Origin: Chloroflexota bacterium
GTDB lineage: Bacteria; Chloroflexota; Anaerolineae; Promineifilales; Promineifilaceae
Direction of reading: 5' to 3'
Assembly: GCA_014584575.1 (NCBI GenBank)
Contig: JACTMP010000035.1
Location: forward strand, 3,994 to 67,993
Length of the DNA: 64,000 nucleotides
Part shown: positions 42,461-52,136 of the stretch, in pieces
Position numbering within the stretch: position 1 is the stretch's first letter
Layout: each line of letters opens with the position of its first letter
Made by a program: the position numbers and the translations under genes
Notes under the pieces: model-generated
Database searches by the model: none
What the model saw: the letters and a program-made list of their open reading frames with translations, nothing else
What the model was told of the DNA's origin: nothing

Positions 42461-44581
42461 ATGTCACACGCAGAACAGATCGCCCCTTTGTTGAAAGTGA
42501 AAGTTAGCCAGGTCACGGCCGTTATCGAACTGCTCGATCATGGCAATACCATCCCCTTCGTCGCCCGCTACCGCAAAGAAGCCACCGGCAGCCTGGATGA
42601 GGAGCAAATTCGCCAGATCAGCGACCATCTCACCCGGCTGCGCAACCTGGACGAACGCCGCCAAACCATCCTCAACACCATCCGCGAACAAGAAAAACTG
42701 ACGCCCGAATTGGAAGCGCAGATTCATGCCGCCGCCACCCTCACCGAATTAGAAGACCTGTACCAGCCTTACAAACCCAAACGGCACACCCGCGCCTCCG
42801 CCGCCCGCGACAAAGGGCTGGAACCTTTAGCCAATCTCATCCTGGCGCAGATTCAGTCTGACCAGACGGCCGTGCAAATTGCCACCCCCTTCCTCAGCGA
42901 CGCCGTGCTTACACCGGACGAAGCCCTGGCCGGGGCGCGGGATATCGTGGCCGAGGTGGTCAGCGACACGGCCGTTGTCCGCCACACTTTGCGCGAAAAA
43001 ACGATGCAATACGGCACATTGGTCTGCCAAAAAATTGAGGACGCCAAAGACGAACGCCAGGTCTACGAACTGTACTACGACTTCCAAAGCCGGTTTGACC
43101 GCCTCAAACCATACCAGGTACTGGCCATCAATCGCGGCGAAGCCGAAAAAGTGCTGCGCGTGACCATTGACATCCCTGAACGAGACTGGATACTCGCCGT
43201 GCGCACCGGCTTCCGCCCCGACCGCCGCTCGCCGCTGGCCGACCAGTTGCAGCAGGCTATGGACGATGCCACACACCGCCTGCTCATCCCGGCCATCGAA
43301 CGCGACATCCGCCGCGCCATCACCGAAACGGCCGAAACCCACGCCATTCACGTCTTCGCCGACAACCTGCGTGGCCTGCTCAGCCAGCCGCCATTGGCCG
43401 GGCACACCGTCCTGGCGATTGATCCCGCCTATCGAACCGGCTGCAAAACGGCCGTGATTGACCCCACCGGCAAACTCCTAGAAACGGCCACCATCTACCC
43501 CCACCAGCCCCAAAACCGGCGCGATGACGCCCTGAAAGCATTGGCCCGCCTGGTGCAGCGCCATCACGTCAGCCTCATCGCCATCGGCAACGGCACCGCC
43601 TCCCGCGAAACGGAACAACTCGTCGCCGACCTGACCCGCCAAATCCACACCGTCCATTACCTGATGGTCAACGAAGCCGGCGCCAGTGTCTACAGCGCCA
43701 GCCCACTCGCCAAAGAGGAACTACCCGACCTGGATGTGAGCATACGCGGCGCGGTCTCCATTGGCCGCCGCGCCCAAGACCCGCTGGCCGAACTGGTAAA
43801 AATTGACCCCAAATCCATCGGCGTGGGGCTGTACCAGCACGATGTGAACCAGAAGCAACTCTCCGAATCGCTCACCGGCGTGGTGGAATCGGTGGTCAAT
43901 CAGGTAGGCGTGGACGTGAACACCGCCTCCCCCGCCCTGCTCACCTACATCTCCGGCATCGGCCCCAAGCTGGCAAAAAGTATTGTGGAGTATCGGAACG
44001 AACACGGCCGTTTCGCCACCCGCGACACCCTTAAAGAAGTGCGGGGGCTGGGCAGCAAAGCGTTTGAACAATCGGCCGGCTTCCTACGCATCCGCGACGG
44101 CGACAACCCACTGGACGCCAGCGCCATCCACCCTGAAAGCTACGGCGTGGCCGCCGAACTGCTCGCCCGTGTCGGCCTGAAACCAGACAGCACGCCCGCC
44201 CAACGCGAGCAGGCATTGGCCGCGCTCAAACCCACCACAGCCCTCGCCGCCGAACTGAACACCGGCCTGCCCACCTTGCAAGACATCTTTGCCCAACTGG
44301 TGCGCCCCGGCCGTGACCCCCGCGAAGACCTCCCTTTGCCCCTCCTGCGCAGCGACGTGTTATCTCTTGATGACTTACAGCCGGGAATGCGGCTCAACGG
44401 CACGGTGCGCAACGTGGTGGACTTTGGCGCGTTCATAGACATTGGCGTCAAACAAGATGGCCTGCTGCACCGCAGCCAGATTCCCCGCCGCGCTGCCCTC
44501 AACGTCGGCGACGTGCTGGAAGTCGCCATCCTCTCCGTAGACAAACAACGCAACCGCATCGGCCTGGGATGGGCCGGTTGA
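42461..44581 (+). CDS. tex: Tex-family transcription accessory protein
   Basis: A 706-residue RNA-binding protein of the Tex/Spt6 family, thought to act on RNA polymerase and RNA during transcription. Order of parts: helical N-terminal region with RYRKEATGSLDEEQIR; YqgF/RNase H-like fold at ~322-440 (TVLAIDPAYRTGCKTAVID); double HhH motif at ~485-540 (VNTASPALLTYISGIGPKLA); C-terminal S1 domain at ~630-700 (LNGTVRNVVDFGAFIDIG). An in-frame reading to 42404 would run through the repeat array, so the ATG at 42461 is chosen. Confidence 0.94.
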   Translation: MSHAEQIAPLLKVKVSQVTAVIELLDHGNTIPFVARYRKEATGSLDEEQIRQISDHLTRLRNLDERRQTILNTIREQEKLTPELEAQIHAAATLTELEDLYQPYKPKRHTRASAARDKGLEPLANLILAQIQSDQTAVQIATPFLSDAVLTPDEALAGARDIVAEVVSDTAVVRHTLREKTMQYGTLVCQKIEDAKDERQVYELYYDFQSRFDRLKPYQVLAINRGEAEKVLRVTIDIPERDWILAVRTGFRPDRRSPLADQLQQAMDDATHRLLIPAIERDIRRAITETAETHAIHVFADNLRGLLSQPPLAGHTVLAIDPAYRTGCKTAVIDPTGKLLETATIYPHQPQNRRDDALKALARLVQRHHVSLIAIGNGTASRETEQLVADLTRQIHTVHYLMVNEAGASVYSASPLAKEELPDLDVSIRGAVSIGRRAQDPLAELVKIDPKSIGVGLYQHDVNQKQLSESLTGVVESVVNQVGVDVNTASPALLTYISGIGPKLAKSIVEYRNEHGRFATRDTLKEVRGLGSKAFEQSAGFLRIRDGDNPLDASAIHPESYGVAAELLARVGLKPDSTPAQREQALAALKPTTALAAELNTGLPTLQDIFAQLVRPGRDPREDLPLPLLRSDVLSLDDLQPGMRLNGTVRNVVDFGAFIDIGVKQDGLLHRSQIPRRAALNVGDVLEVAILSVDKQRNRIGLGWAG

Positions 44582-44680
44582 TCGGCGTAAGATTGTTGCG
44601 TGACTGTTCAATTACTGCTTCCTCAATTGGATGAGACTGAGTACACCGTTAAAAAAGTCTTCTCAACTCTAACACTTCAA

Positions 44681-44770
44681 CTGTCATTCCGAGCGAAGTC
44701 TGCGAAGCGAGGAATCTTTCCCCTGGAACAACACGAAAAATTCCTCGTCGAAGACTCCTCGGAATGGCAC
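44681..44770. repeat. Inverted repeat with ATTCCGAG...GAGGAATC core
   Basis: TGTCATTCCGAGCGAAGTCT and GAAGCGAGGAATCTTTCCC pair with TTCCTCGTCGAAGACTCC and CTCGGAATGGCACG, forming an imperfect ~40-bp stem. Similar elements are widespread in environmental bacterial genomes. The reading frame that crosses it (44600-44815) is not a gene. Confidence 0.65.
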
Positions 44771-44833
44771 GAGAAAATTCAGATTATTTTGTTAATGATG
44801 TGCTGTAGGAGCTAGAGATTTGGAGACCGACAA

Positions 44834-45234
44834 ATGAAGTTACCAGAACAGGACGCTATATTATTTTTTGATTTGATGTTTGCGCTGCAACTGTATGTGA
44901 AAGGGCAGCGGCAACTTCGTTTTGGAACGCCAGGGGAAATAATTGTAAGTTTTGACACGGCCGTGCAGACTCAATCTGCCGCCAAAGCCAAAAAGGCGCT
45001 CAAGGATTGGCAGCCCACCATCGCATCGCTCAATGAACAGGCGCAAACATTACGCGCCCAGCCTGGTTCGCCGCCTTCCTGGGGGCGGCGTTTAGCCTGG
45101 TAAAAGCGAGTCTGGCATTGGCGGAAACGGCCGTGACCACCCCCGAAGATTCCCAGGCACTCTGGCAACAATACAATCGCATCGTGCAGGCGCTTAACCG
45201 GCTGGAAAACGGTATTTACCGAACCTACGATTGA
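44834..45234 (+). pseudogene. Hypothetical gene split by a frameshift
   Basis: The frame beginning MKLPEQDAILFFDLMFALQ is coding-like to ~residue 72, then meets a stop at 45103 after an atypical Gly/Pro/Trp tail. In the frame one base over, coding resumes from ~45060 with WFAAFLGAAFSLVKASLALA and runs to a stop at 45232, ending LNRLENGIYRTYD. One missing base near 45050-45070 (for example in CAGCCTGG) explains it. The joined product would be ~133 residues, helical. Function unknown; sequencing error or true decay are both possible. Confidence 0.65.
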
Positions 45235-45457
45235 GTTGTATGAACAAATTTAGCTACAAATTGATTCGTGGCGATGAATGCGGTACGTACACCGGCAAAC
45301 AGGCGTTTACCTGCAAAGAATGGCCTGATTACCCCATCTCCTTCTCTCTGGTTTATAATTTGCTCAGGGGTTTTTTCTGGGCACTTGCCCCCCCATATCA
45401 TTGACAATCGGTAACGCGATTTGCCTAATCGCGCTACGAGTAAGGAGTTGGATTTCC
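45235..45457. other. 223-bp region before the phosphofructokinase gene
   Basis: Contains a reading MNKFSYKLIRGDECGTYTGK from 45240 that stays open for about 40 codons but has no recognisable end, a TATAAT at 45354-45359 without a good -35 box, and a small hairpin CGCGATT-TGCCT-AATCGCG (45415-45433) in the predicted leader, resembling the GCGATT palindrome of the dispersed repeat. Confidence 0.35.
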
Positions 45458-46663
45458 ATGGCACACGTGCAAAAAACCAAAGGTATTATCGGCATTCTCA
45501 CCGGGGGCGGAGACGTGCCGGGGCTGAACCCGGCCATTCGCGCCGTTACCATTCGCGCCCTGCGTGAAGGGTACACGGTCATCGGCTTGCGGCGGGGATG
45601 GGCCGGCATCATGGAGCTAAAACGGGACCCCAAAGCAGACAACAGCAGCAGTTATCAAGTCTTGACGGAAGAAGTGGTCAACCGCGCCGGCCGTACCGGG
45701 GGCACCTTCCTGCACACCTCGCGCACCCGCCCCAGCCACGTGCGCCGCGAAAATGTGCCCCCCCATTTACAGGATACTTACAATGATGAGTTGAATGACC
45801 TGACGCCAGAAATCCTTAAAAATCTGGAATATCTGGGCATCGAATATCTGATCCCCATTGGCGGCGACGACACCTTGAGCTACGGCGTGCGCATGTACCA
45901 GGAGGGGGTGCGGGTGGTCGCCATCCCCAAGACGATGGACAACGATGTGCCCGGCACCGACTATTGCATTGGCTTTAGCACTTGCGTCACCCGCACTATC
46001 CAGATGACAAACAGTCTGCGCACCTCGGCCGGTTCGCATGAACGTTTCCTGGTGCTGGAAGTGTTCGGCCGCTACGCCGGTTTCACAGCGATGCTGCCCA
46101 CGATGGCCGGGGCCGCCCATCGCTGCGTCATCCCCGAATATCCATTTGATGTGGAGTTGTTGACGCAACTGCTGGCAGAGGATCGCGCCAAAAATCCCAG
46201 CCGTTATTCGGTGGTATTGGTCTCGGAGGGGGCCACTTTTGCCGGGGGCGAGATGGTGTTTAAGGAAGCGGAGAAAGATGCGTATGGGCACGCCAAGTTG
46301 GGCGGCATTGGCGATATGGTGTCGGCCAAATTGAAGGAGCTTTCACCCAAACACAACAATGGCAAACAGATCAACGTGATCAACCAGAAGTTGGGCTACC
46401 TGGTGCGCGGCGGCGACCCGGACGCCATTGATTCCATTGTGCCCATGGCGTATGGTAATCTGGCGCTCGACCTGATATTGAACAAGATTCACGGCCGTCT
46501 GGTGGTGCTGAAAAACGGCCGTTACGACAATGTGCCCATCACCGTCATCAGCAATACCAAAAAGGTGGTCAAGGTCAAAGAGTTCTACAATACCGAGCGC
46601 CTGCGCCCCTTTTACAAGAGCTTTGAGATGAAACCGTTGATGATTATGACCAGCGAGGGGTGA
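45458..46663 (+). CDS. 6-phosphofructokinase, probably pyrophosphate-dependent
   Basis: A 401-residue glycolytic enzyme phosphorylating fructose 6-phosphate. The nucleotide loop ILTGGGDVPGLN (13-24) is clear. Two diagnostic positions read GGDDT (135-139) and PKTMDND (157-163). ATP-PFKs normally have GGDGS and GTIDND, whereas Asp in GGDD and Lys in PKTxDND mark pyrophosphate-dependent enzymes, so PPi use is predicted; a reversible reaction would follow. The ATG at 45458 has AAGGAG 10 nt upstream. Transcription ends at the hairpin 46701-46731. With the aldolase at 58748 it covers two consecutive glycolytic steps. Confidence 0.9.
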   Translation: MAHVQKTKGIIGILTGGGDVPGLNPAIRAVTIRALREGYTVIGLRRGWAGIMELKRDPKADNSSSYQVLTEEVVNRAGRTGGTFLHTSRTRPSHVRRENVPPHLQDTYNDELNDLTPEILKNLEYLGIEYLIPIGGDDTLSYGVRMYQEGVRVVAIPKTMDNDVPGTDYCIGFSTCVTRTIQMTNSLRTSAGSHERFLVLEVFGRYAGFTAMLPTMAGAAHRCVIPEYPFDVELLTQLLAEDRAKNPSRYSVVLVSEGATFAGGEMVFKEAEKDAYGHAKLGGIGDMVSAKLKELSPKHNNGKQINVINQKLGYLVRGGDPDAIDSIVPMAYGNLALDLILNKIHGRLVVLKNGRYDNVPITVISNTKKVVKVKEFYNTERLRPFYKSFEMKPLMIMTSEG

Positions 46664-46700
46664 GGGCAGCGCAGACGCTGGGGTGAGCAGGTGAGCAAGT

Positions 46701-46736
46701 GAGAGGCCGCAGCGGAGTGCTGCGGCCTCTCGTTTT
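46701..46736. terminator. Intrinsic terminator after the phosphofructokinase gene
   Basis: GAGAGGCCGCAGC, 5-nt loop, GCTGCGGCCTCTC (13-bp perfect stem) followed by GTTTTATG. It lies 8 bp before the 3' end of the convergent nuclease gene and may serve both. Confidence 0.8.
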
Positions 46737-46743
46737 ATGGGTA

Positions 46744-49700
46744 TTACAGGAGCCGGTTTGTTGCCATTGCTAAACCATAGCCAGGGGTTGGCGGCGCAGC
46801 GGCTTCGGGTGCGCTACCCGCCGGCTTCATGATCAGCGGCAGGTAAATGCCATAGGTGACATTGATCGTCACTGTGACCGTATCCACCACACCGATAGGT
46901 GTGTGATCCGGCAGTTGCAGTTCGGCGCTGATGACGTATGTGCCGGGCAGCAAGTCTACCGTTGTCTCATACGCCATCACCGGCCCGGTGTCCACGCCAT
47001 TGACCCACAGATGCCAGTGCCCATCGTCCGGGATGGTGAAGTCGGTGGTGGTGATGGCGACGGGTACGGTCACGGCCGTGCCATTTGTACTCGTATACAC
47101 CGCCCCATCCAGCGGCGAAATGATCGTGACGGTCGGTTCTTCTGGTTCTTCGGTGACAACCGTAACAACCACCGTATCCACCACACCTATCGGCGTGTTA
47201 TCCGGCAGTCGCAGTTCGGCGCTGATGACGTATGTGCCGGGCAGCAGATCTACCGTCGTCTCATAATCCATCACCGGCCCGGTGTCCACCCCGTTTAGCC
47301 ACAGATGCCACTGGCCGTCGTCCGGGATGATGAAGTCGGTGGTGGTGATGACGACGGGTACGGTCACGGCCATGCCGTCCGTACTCGTATACACCGCCCC
47401 ATCGGCCGGTGTGAGGATGGTGACGGTGGGCGTTATCGGAACCAGGTGCAGCCCCACGATCACCGGATCATGGTCGGAAGAGCGAAACGGCCCCGGCCCA
47501 AACCAGGTAATGATTTGGTTCGCCGATTTGAACTCCACGTTGTAATCCAAGACCGGCGGCTCATCCGCATTGATATGCCAGGCCGTCGCCCCCGTCACCT
47601 GCGGCAGCAGGCTGGCGCTGGCCAGGGCATGATCCAGATGGCCGAACTGTCCGCCAAAGAGGTAGGTATACGCCTCATCCCCGGCATACTGCCGCAGCAA
47701 GTCGGTATAACCGGCGTCCACCAGCGCCATGATCGGGTCTTCCATCGCATACGAGTTCAGGTCGCCGATGATCAGGAAACGGCCAGAACCACTGCCGGTG
47801 GGGTCGGTCGCCAGGAAATCAATCATCGCTTCGGCCGCCGCCAGGCGCGTCAGGTTACAATTGCCTTGCCCATCACCTACATCCGGGTCATTGACATCGT
47901 TACAATCCGAACCTTTTGACTTCAGATGATTGACGGCAACGGTCAACACCTCCCCGCTGCTGTTGTCCATAAAGGTCTGAATGAGCACGGGCCGGTTTTT
48001 GGTGTCCAGGAAACGTGGGTCTACCGAGCCATCCAGAATGACGTAACCGCCAACCGGGGTCACGTTGGCCGGCTGGTAGATGAACGCCTGTTTGATGGCG
48101 TCTGTGCCAACGGGGCCGGTGCTGATTTGGGCGTAGGTGCCGGCCCCGGCCAGGTCATTCAGCCCGGCAACCAGATCGATCACGGCCGTGTCCGTGATAT
48201 GGTTCTCGATCTCAATCAGCCCAATGATGTCCGCATCCATCTCCAGAATCGCATTGAGGATTTTCACGCGCTGCCGTTCAAACTCAAATGCCGAGTCTGC
48301 GCCGCGACAATCCAGGTTTTGCGAAGGGCCACAAATGGGGTTGCCATCGTCCAGCGTGGTGAAATAGTTAAGCACATTGAAACTGGCAACGCGCAGCGTG
48401 CCGCTGACCACATCGGGCGTTTCGGGGCGCACGGCCGTGTTGCTGAAATCAATCAGGCCAATGGGCTGCACGCGGTACGCATTGGCGCGGTAATCCAACA
48501 CCCCGGTCAGGTCGTGTACCAGCGCCCCGGTGCGCAGCGTGTTGGTATAGGTCAAACCGGGATCGGGATAGACGACAGGGTCAGGGTTTTGCACGTTGAG
48601 GCCATCATCCAACAGGATGCGGCTGCGGTTATTCAACTCTTGCAGCGCCAAAGCCGGTGCGCCGGGCAATACCAGATTGGTCGGATTCCACAGCCGGTCA
48701 TTCACAGACAGGTGGACTTCGCCAAAACGCCCCAGGGTGAAGTGTTCCGTCGCTACCAGGTCGTGCATAAAAGCGACCAGCATCCCTTCCACCGCCTCCC
48801 AATCCATCATGCTGTCCACCGGCAGCGTGATTTCCGCCGGGGTCACGGTATGGCCGCTGCTGCAAATTTCGAGATTACTCACTGACGCCACCTGGGTAAG
48901 GTTGTTGAACTCGGTGGCTGTGCCCAGCACCCGCACCAGATCACCAGGAGAAACGGCCGCCAGCGCCCCGCCAAAAACAAAGATGCCTTCGGACGTGGTT
49001 GGGTCGCCGTCTACGCGGTCATCTCGCTCTTGCAAGAAGAAGCCGCTGAACTGGCCTGTGCCCTGGTAGGACCCCACCACCACCGCTTCCACGACGACGG
49101 TGGCGCCAAAGATGGGGGTGGTCAGGCCGCTGCCCTGGATGAAGTGAATGGGCACGGCCGTGTCACCGCAGACGCCAAATACCGGCGCCGGGCCAACCGT
49201 AAAGCTAAACGTGTAATCGGCCAGCATATTCAGGCCGCCGCCATTGCTCACCTGCTCCGCCAGGACCGTGACATGGCAAATATCGCCGGTCACAAACGGA
49301 TCATCCGGCGTCAGGGTGTAGGTATCAGACGGACCGCCGGGGGCGCTGCTGGCCGAGACCACACCACTAAGGCTGCACTGGATGGCATACCACACGGCCG
49401 TGACCGTCACCGGCTCGTTAAACTGAACAGTGATCACCGTGTCTGTCAGCACATTCGTGGCATTATTCGCCGGGGCAGTACCCACCACAACCGGCGCATC
49501 CACAAACAATTGCAAGTCGCTGATACTGCGCGGTTTCACCTGATACGTCGTTTGGAACTGGGTGCTAAAGCCGGTAACGCCGAGCATATCCCCGTTCTGG
49601 ATGCCCAGGTTACACAGATTGATGCCGGTAGCCGACTCAATGCGCACTGTGGCCGCGCCGCTGCCATCATCCAGCGTGATGTTATAGGCGCTGCCACAAC

Positions 49701-51894
49701 TCGTGGGCATATTGCCAACCACACCTTCGATCTCAATCAACCAACCCTCACTGACACCGCTAGCCACCTGCCCGGTGGTATAAGTGATCGGTTCTACCGG
49801 CGGCCCGGCCGAAACCAAATCAAAAAAGTAAAGCGGCGTCACCATTTGTTCCTGGTTGTTGAAGCTGCCGCGTGTGGCCACCATGCGCACCGTATCACCC
49901 AGGGAGATGGGCGGGTCGGCGATGAAGAAGGCAGCAATGCCGCCGCTGGCATCTTGAAAAGCCCATTCCGGCGCATTGTTCCAGGTGTTGTTGGTGGCGA
50001 TGACCTGCCCTTCCAGGGCAAAAATCTGGCCATTGCTGCCGGCGCGGGCGTCAGCAATGGGTACAGGCACAAAATTGACCGTGATGACACCCGTATCGGC
50101 CAGGCTGAATTCACCACCGGGATAGGGACCAACCCCGGTCAGGTCACCATAAGTCCAGCTGGCGTTAGGGTTTCCCACTCCGCCATTACCATCAAACCGC
50201 ACGGTATAGGAGAGAACGCCAGGTAGAGTAGGTGTAAAAACGCCGCTGAATTTATCGTTATTGCCCACATCTTCCAGGAAAGAAATGGGGAACCAGGCCC
50301 AGCTATCCAGGTTGGCGCCGCTGCCATAGCCTACTTCCGCTCTCAGGCCGCGCCCTTCGCCGGGAGGATTGGTAACGTTATTGATGTAAAGCTGTCCATC
50401 CACACTGTCAGTGGCCGCTCCCATATCGGTTTCCAGCGTGGGTGGCCCTTCCAACAGAGCATATCCTGCCGTGACGTGGCGGTAATCCTGGACAGCGGCG
50501 TTGCCGCTCACAGTCACGGAGCGGTCATTGGTATTCAACCAATCCCACTGCGCCGGGCCGCTGGGTACCGTGTCGGTGTAGACGATGTATTTGTAATCAT
50601 AATCGCCAGCGGTCAATCCCGGCACGGTGACGCTGAAAACGGCAAAAGCGCCATCAGCCGCCAGCGGGGTGCTGGTGGTATTCCAGCCGTTGAATTCACC
50701 GGCAATGTAAACCGCTTCACCGGACTGCACCACGTCTTCCAGGTCATGGTAAACAAAGGTGATGTCGCCATCGAGGGATTCGGTGGTGAAGGTGAAGGGA
50801 TAATCGGCGGTGAGGGTGAGGCCACCCCCATTGGTCACTTCGTCGGCCAGGACGGTGACAGTACATTGTTCGTCATAGGCAAAGGATGAGGCCGGAGTGA
50901 TCGTGTAAGAAACGGCCGGGCTGGCCGGGGCCGTGGTGCCGGTGATGGGACCACTGGTGGTGCAGGCGAGGTCAAACCAGTTGGCGGTGACGGTGACGGC
51001 TTCGCTGAAGGTGATGGCGATAGTTGCCGCCAACGGCACATTCGTCGCGCCATCGGCCGGGTCGGTTTCTACGACAGATGGCCCGCCGGGAACCCCAATC
51101 ACATCTTCCCAGGTGTCGGCAACACGAACACCGTCAATGGTAGCCGCAGGTCGTGCCCCAGCGGTTCCTTGCCGAATTGCCACTCTTTCTACGGCCTGCG
51201 CCCCGCTCCCGGCTAAGGACAGCAGGGGCGTTATCGGTTCCGTTGCGGTCACCGAATCTAATACATAGAGAGTTGTGTCGCCGGTGGTGGCATCGTATTT
51301 AGCGACAACCAGGTATGTCGTGTCATAGGCAAAGGCATCCGTTGCGTATGTTCCTGTGCTTCCTGATGGGCTTAAACCGTATTGCAAGACGCCGGCGCTG
51401 TCTCTAACAAAAACACGGGCGCGGAATCCAGTGGTTGCATTTGAAAGATGGAAAAAGTAGTCGCCGGTTTGCGCCGCAGAGACATTAGCCAATGCGGCGA
51501 AGTAGACGACGCCGGATGCCTGGCTGGTAAACGGCCGATGCACATCTTCTGACCCGGTTGTGGTAATGGTGGCCGCGCCGCCTACGCCAGAAGAACCATA
51601 GCCGGACATACTAAGGCCGGTCGTGACATATTGCACAGGCCCATTGCCTGCTCCCGAATGGGCTACCCAAACAGCGCCACTCGCCGTGGTCAGGTCGCCC
51701 GGCGTCGCGCCATAGTCAAAATCCTCCTCGATAAACGCTGCAAATAAGGGGGCGGCTTGAGACCGAACAGAATTTGAAAGTGGATCATTGGTCGTTAATC
51801 CACCTTCATTGGCTGATGCCGTGAGGGCAAAAATCCCTCCCACCGCAAACAGCGCAAAAAAAACAATCAGAATTGGAAACAACTTTCTGTGCAT
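46744..51894 (-). CDS. Giant secreted ExeM/NucH-type extracellular nuclease
   Basis: A 1716-residue exported protein. Signal peptide at 1-28 (FPILIVFFALFAVGGIFALTASA). Parts in order: lectin/concanavalin-like region (~50-265); Big_5-type Ig domain (~275-370); CBM48/glycogen-binding-like domain with AVYIAGEFNGWN (~375-460); two OB-fold regions (~605-790 and ~915-1040) separated by a second Big_5 domain (~800-900); an endonuclease/exonuclease/phosphatase domain from ~1165 to 1470 (LRVASFNVLNYF, LIEIENH, GDLNSYAMEDP, SDHDPVIV with catalytic Asn, Glu, Asp and His); two 98-residue repeats at the C-terminus. It likely scavenges extracellular DNA or biofilm matrix. Confidence 0.88.
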   Translation of the reverse strand: MHRKLFPILIVFFALFAVGGIFALTASANEGGLTTNDPLSNSVRSQAAPLFAAFIEEDFDYGATPGDLTTASGAVWVAHSGAGNGPVQYVTTGLSMSGYGSSGVGGAATITTTGSEDVHRPFTSQASGVVYFAALANVSAAQTGDYFFHLSNATTGFRARVFVRDSAGVLQYGLSPSGSTGTYATDAFAYDTTYLVVAKYDATTGDTTLYVLDSVTATEPITPLLSLAGSGAQAVERVAIRQGTAGARPAATIDGVRVADTWEDVIGVPGGPSVVETDPADGATNVPLAATIAITFSEAVTVTANWFDLACTTSGPITGTTAPASPAVSYTITPASSFAYDEQCTVTVLADEVTNGGGLTLTADYPFTFTTESLDGDITFVYHDLEDVVQSGEAVYIAGEFNGWNTTSTPLAADGAFAVFSVTVPGLTAGDYDYKYIVYTDTVPSGPAQWDWLNTNDRSVTVSGNAAVQDYRHVTAGYALLEGPPTLETDMGAATDSVDGQLYINNVTNPPGEGRGLRAEVGYGSGANLDSWAWFPISFLEDVGNNDKFSGVFTPTLPGVLSYTVRFDGNGGVGNPNASWTYGDLTGVGPYPGGEFSLADTGVITVNFVPVPIADARAGSNGQIFALEGQVIATNNTWNNAPEWAFQDASGGIAAFFIADPPISLGDTVRMVATRGSFNNQEQMVTPLYFFDLVSAGPPVEPITYTTGQVASGVSEGWLIEIEGVVGNMPTSCGSAYNITLDDGSGAATVRIESATGINLCNLGIQNGDMLGVTGFSTQFQTTYQVKPRSISDLQLFVDAPVVVGTAPANNATNVLTDTVITVQFNEPVTVTAVWYAIQCSLSGVVSASSAPGGPSDTYTLTPDDPFVTGDICHVTVLAEQVSNGGGLNMLADYTFSFTVGPAPVFGVCGDTAVPIHFIQGSGLTTPIFGATVVVEAVVVGSYQGTGQFSGFFLQERDDRVDGDPTTSEGIFVFGGALAAVSPGDLVRVLGTATEFNNLTQVASVSNLEICSSGHTVTPAEITLPVDSMMDWEAVEGMLVAFMHDLVATEHFTLGRFGEVHLSVNDRLWNPTNLVLPGAPALALQELNNRSRILLDDGLNVQNPDPVVYPDPGLTYTNTLRTGALVHDLTGVLDYRANAYRVQPIGLIDFSNTAVRPETPDVVSGTLRVASFNVLNYFTTLDDGNPICGPSQNLDCRGADSAFEFERQRVKILNAILEMDADIIGLIEIENHITDTAVIDLVAGLNDLAGAGTYAQISTGPVGTDAIKQAFIYQPANVTPVGGYVILDGSVDPRFLDTKNRPVLIQTFMDNSSGEVLTVAVNHLKSKGSDCNDVNDPDVGDGQGNCNLTRLAAAEAMIDFLATDPTGSGSGRFLIIGDLNSYAMEDPIMALVDAGYTDLLRQYAGDEAYTYLFGGQFGHLDHALASASLLPQVTGATAWHINADEPPVLDYNVEFKSANQIITWFGPGPFRSSDHDPVIVGLHLVPITPTVTILTPADGAVYTSTDGMAVTVPVVITTTDFIIPDDGQWHLWLNGVDTGPVMDYETTVDLLPGTYVISAELRLPDNTPIGVVDTVVVTVVTEEPEEPTVTIISPLDGAVYTSTNGTAVTVPVAITTTDFTIPDDGHWHLWVNGVDTGPVMAYETTVDLLPGTYVISAELQLPDHTPIGVVDTVTVTINVTYGIYLPLIMKPAGSAPEAAAPPTPGYGLAMATNRLL
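46858..47434. repeat. Two tandem 294-bp repeats in the nuclease gene
   Basis: Period 294 bp (98 codons), each encoding an Ig-like unit with PADGAVYTST / DDGQWHLWVNGVDTGPVM and LLPGTYVISAEL phrases. The units are so alike at DNA level that recent duplication or gene conversion is likely. Confidence 0.85.
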
Positions 51895-52136
51895 GGTGTA
51901 CCTCCTGTGTACAGGTTGGCGGCAAGCGCCAGTTGGTTCCGGGAGCGCTGCAACGTTCCCGGAAATTCATATGAAATAATTAGAGGCGAGATTGTGGAGG
52001 GTGCTGGTAAAGTTCCACCCCAATGGGGCCTTTACAAACAAACCGCGGCACACGGCCCAATCATATCAGTTGGCGCATTTTCCGCCAAAATGCCGCTTGA
52101 AAATCGGCATTTATTGATGGTTCTGGAACGGCCGTC

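Noticed and set aside
44600..44815. 71-codon open frame after tex
   Set aside because: It runs through the ATTCCGAG inverted repeat and has no ribosome-binding site or recognisable protein features.
49030..50226. 398-codon open frame antisense to the nuclease gene
   Set aside because: Shadow of the GC-rich coding strand; composition is Arg/His/Gly-rich and no motif is seen.
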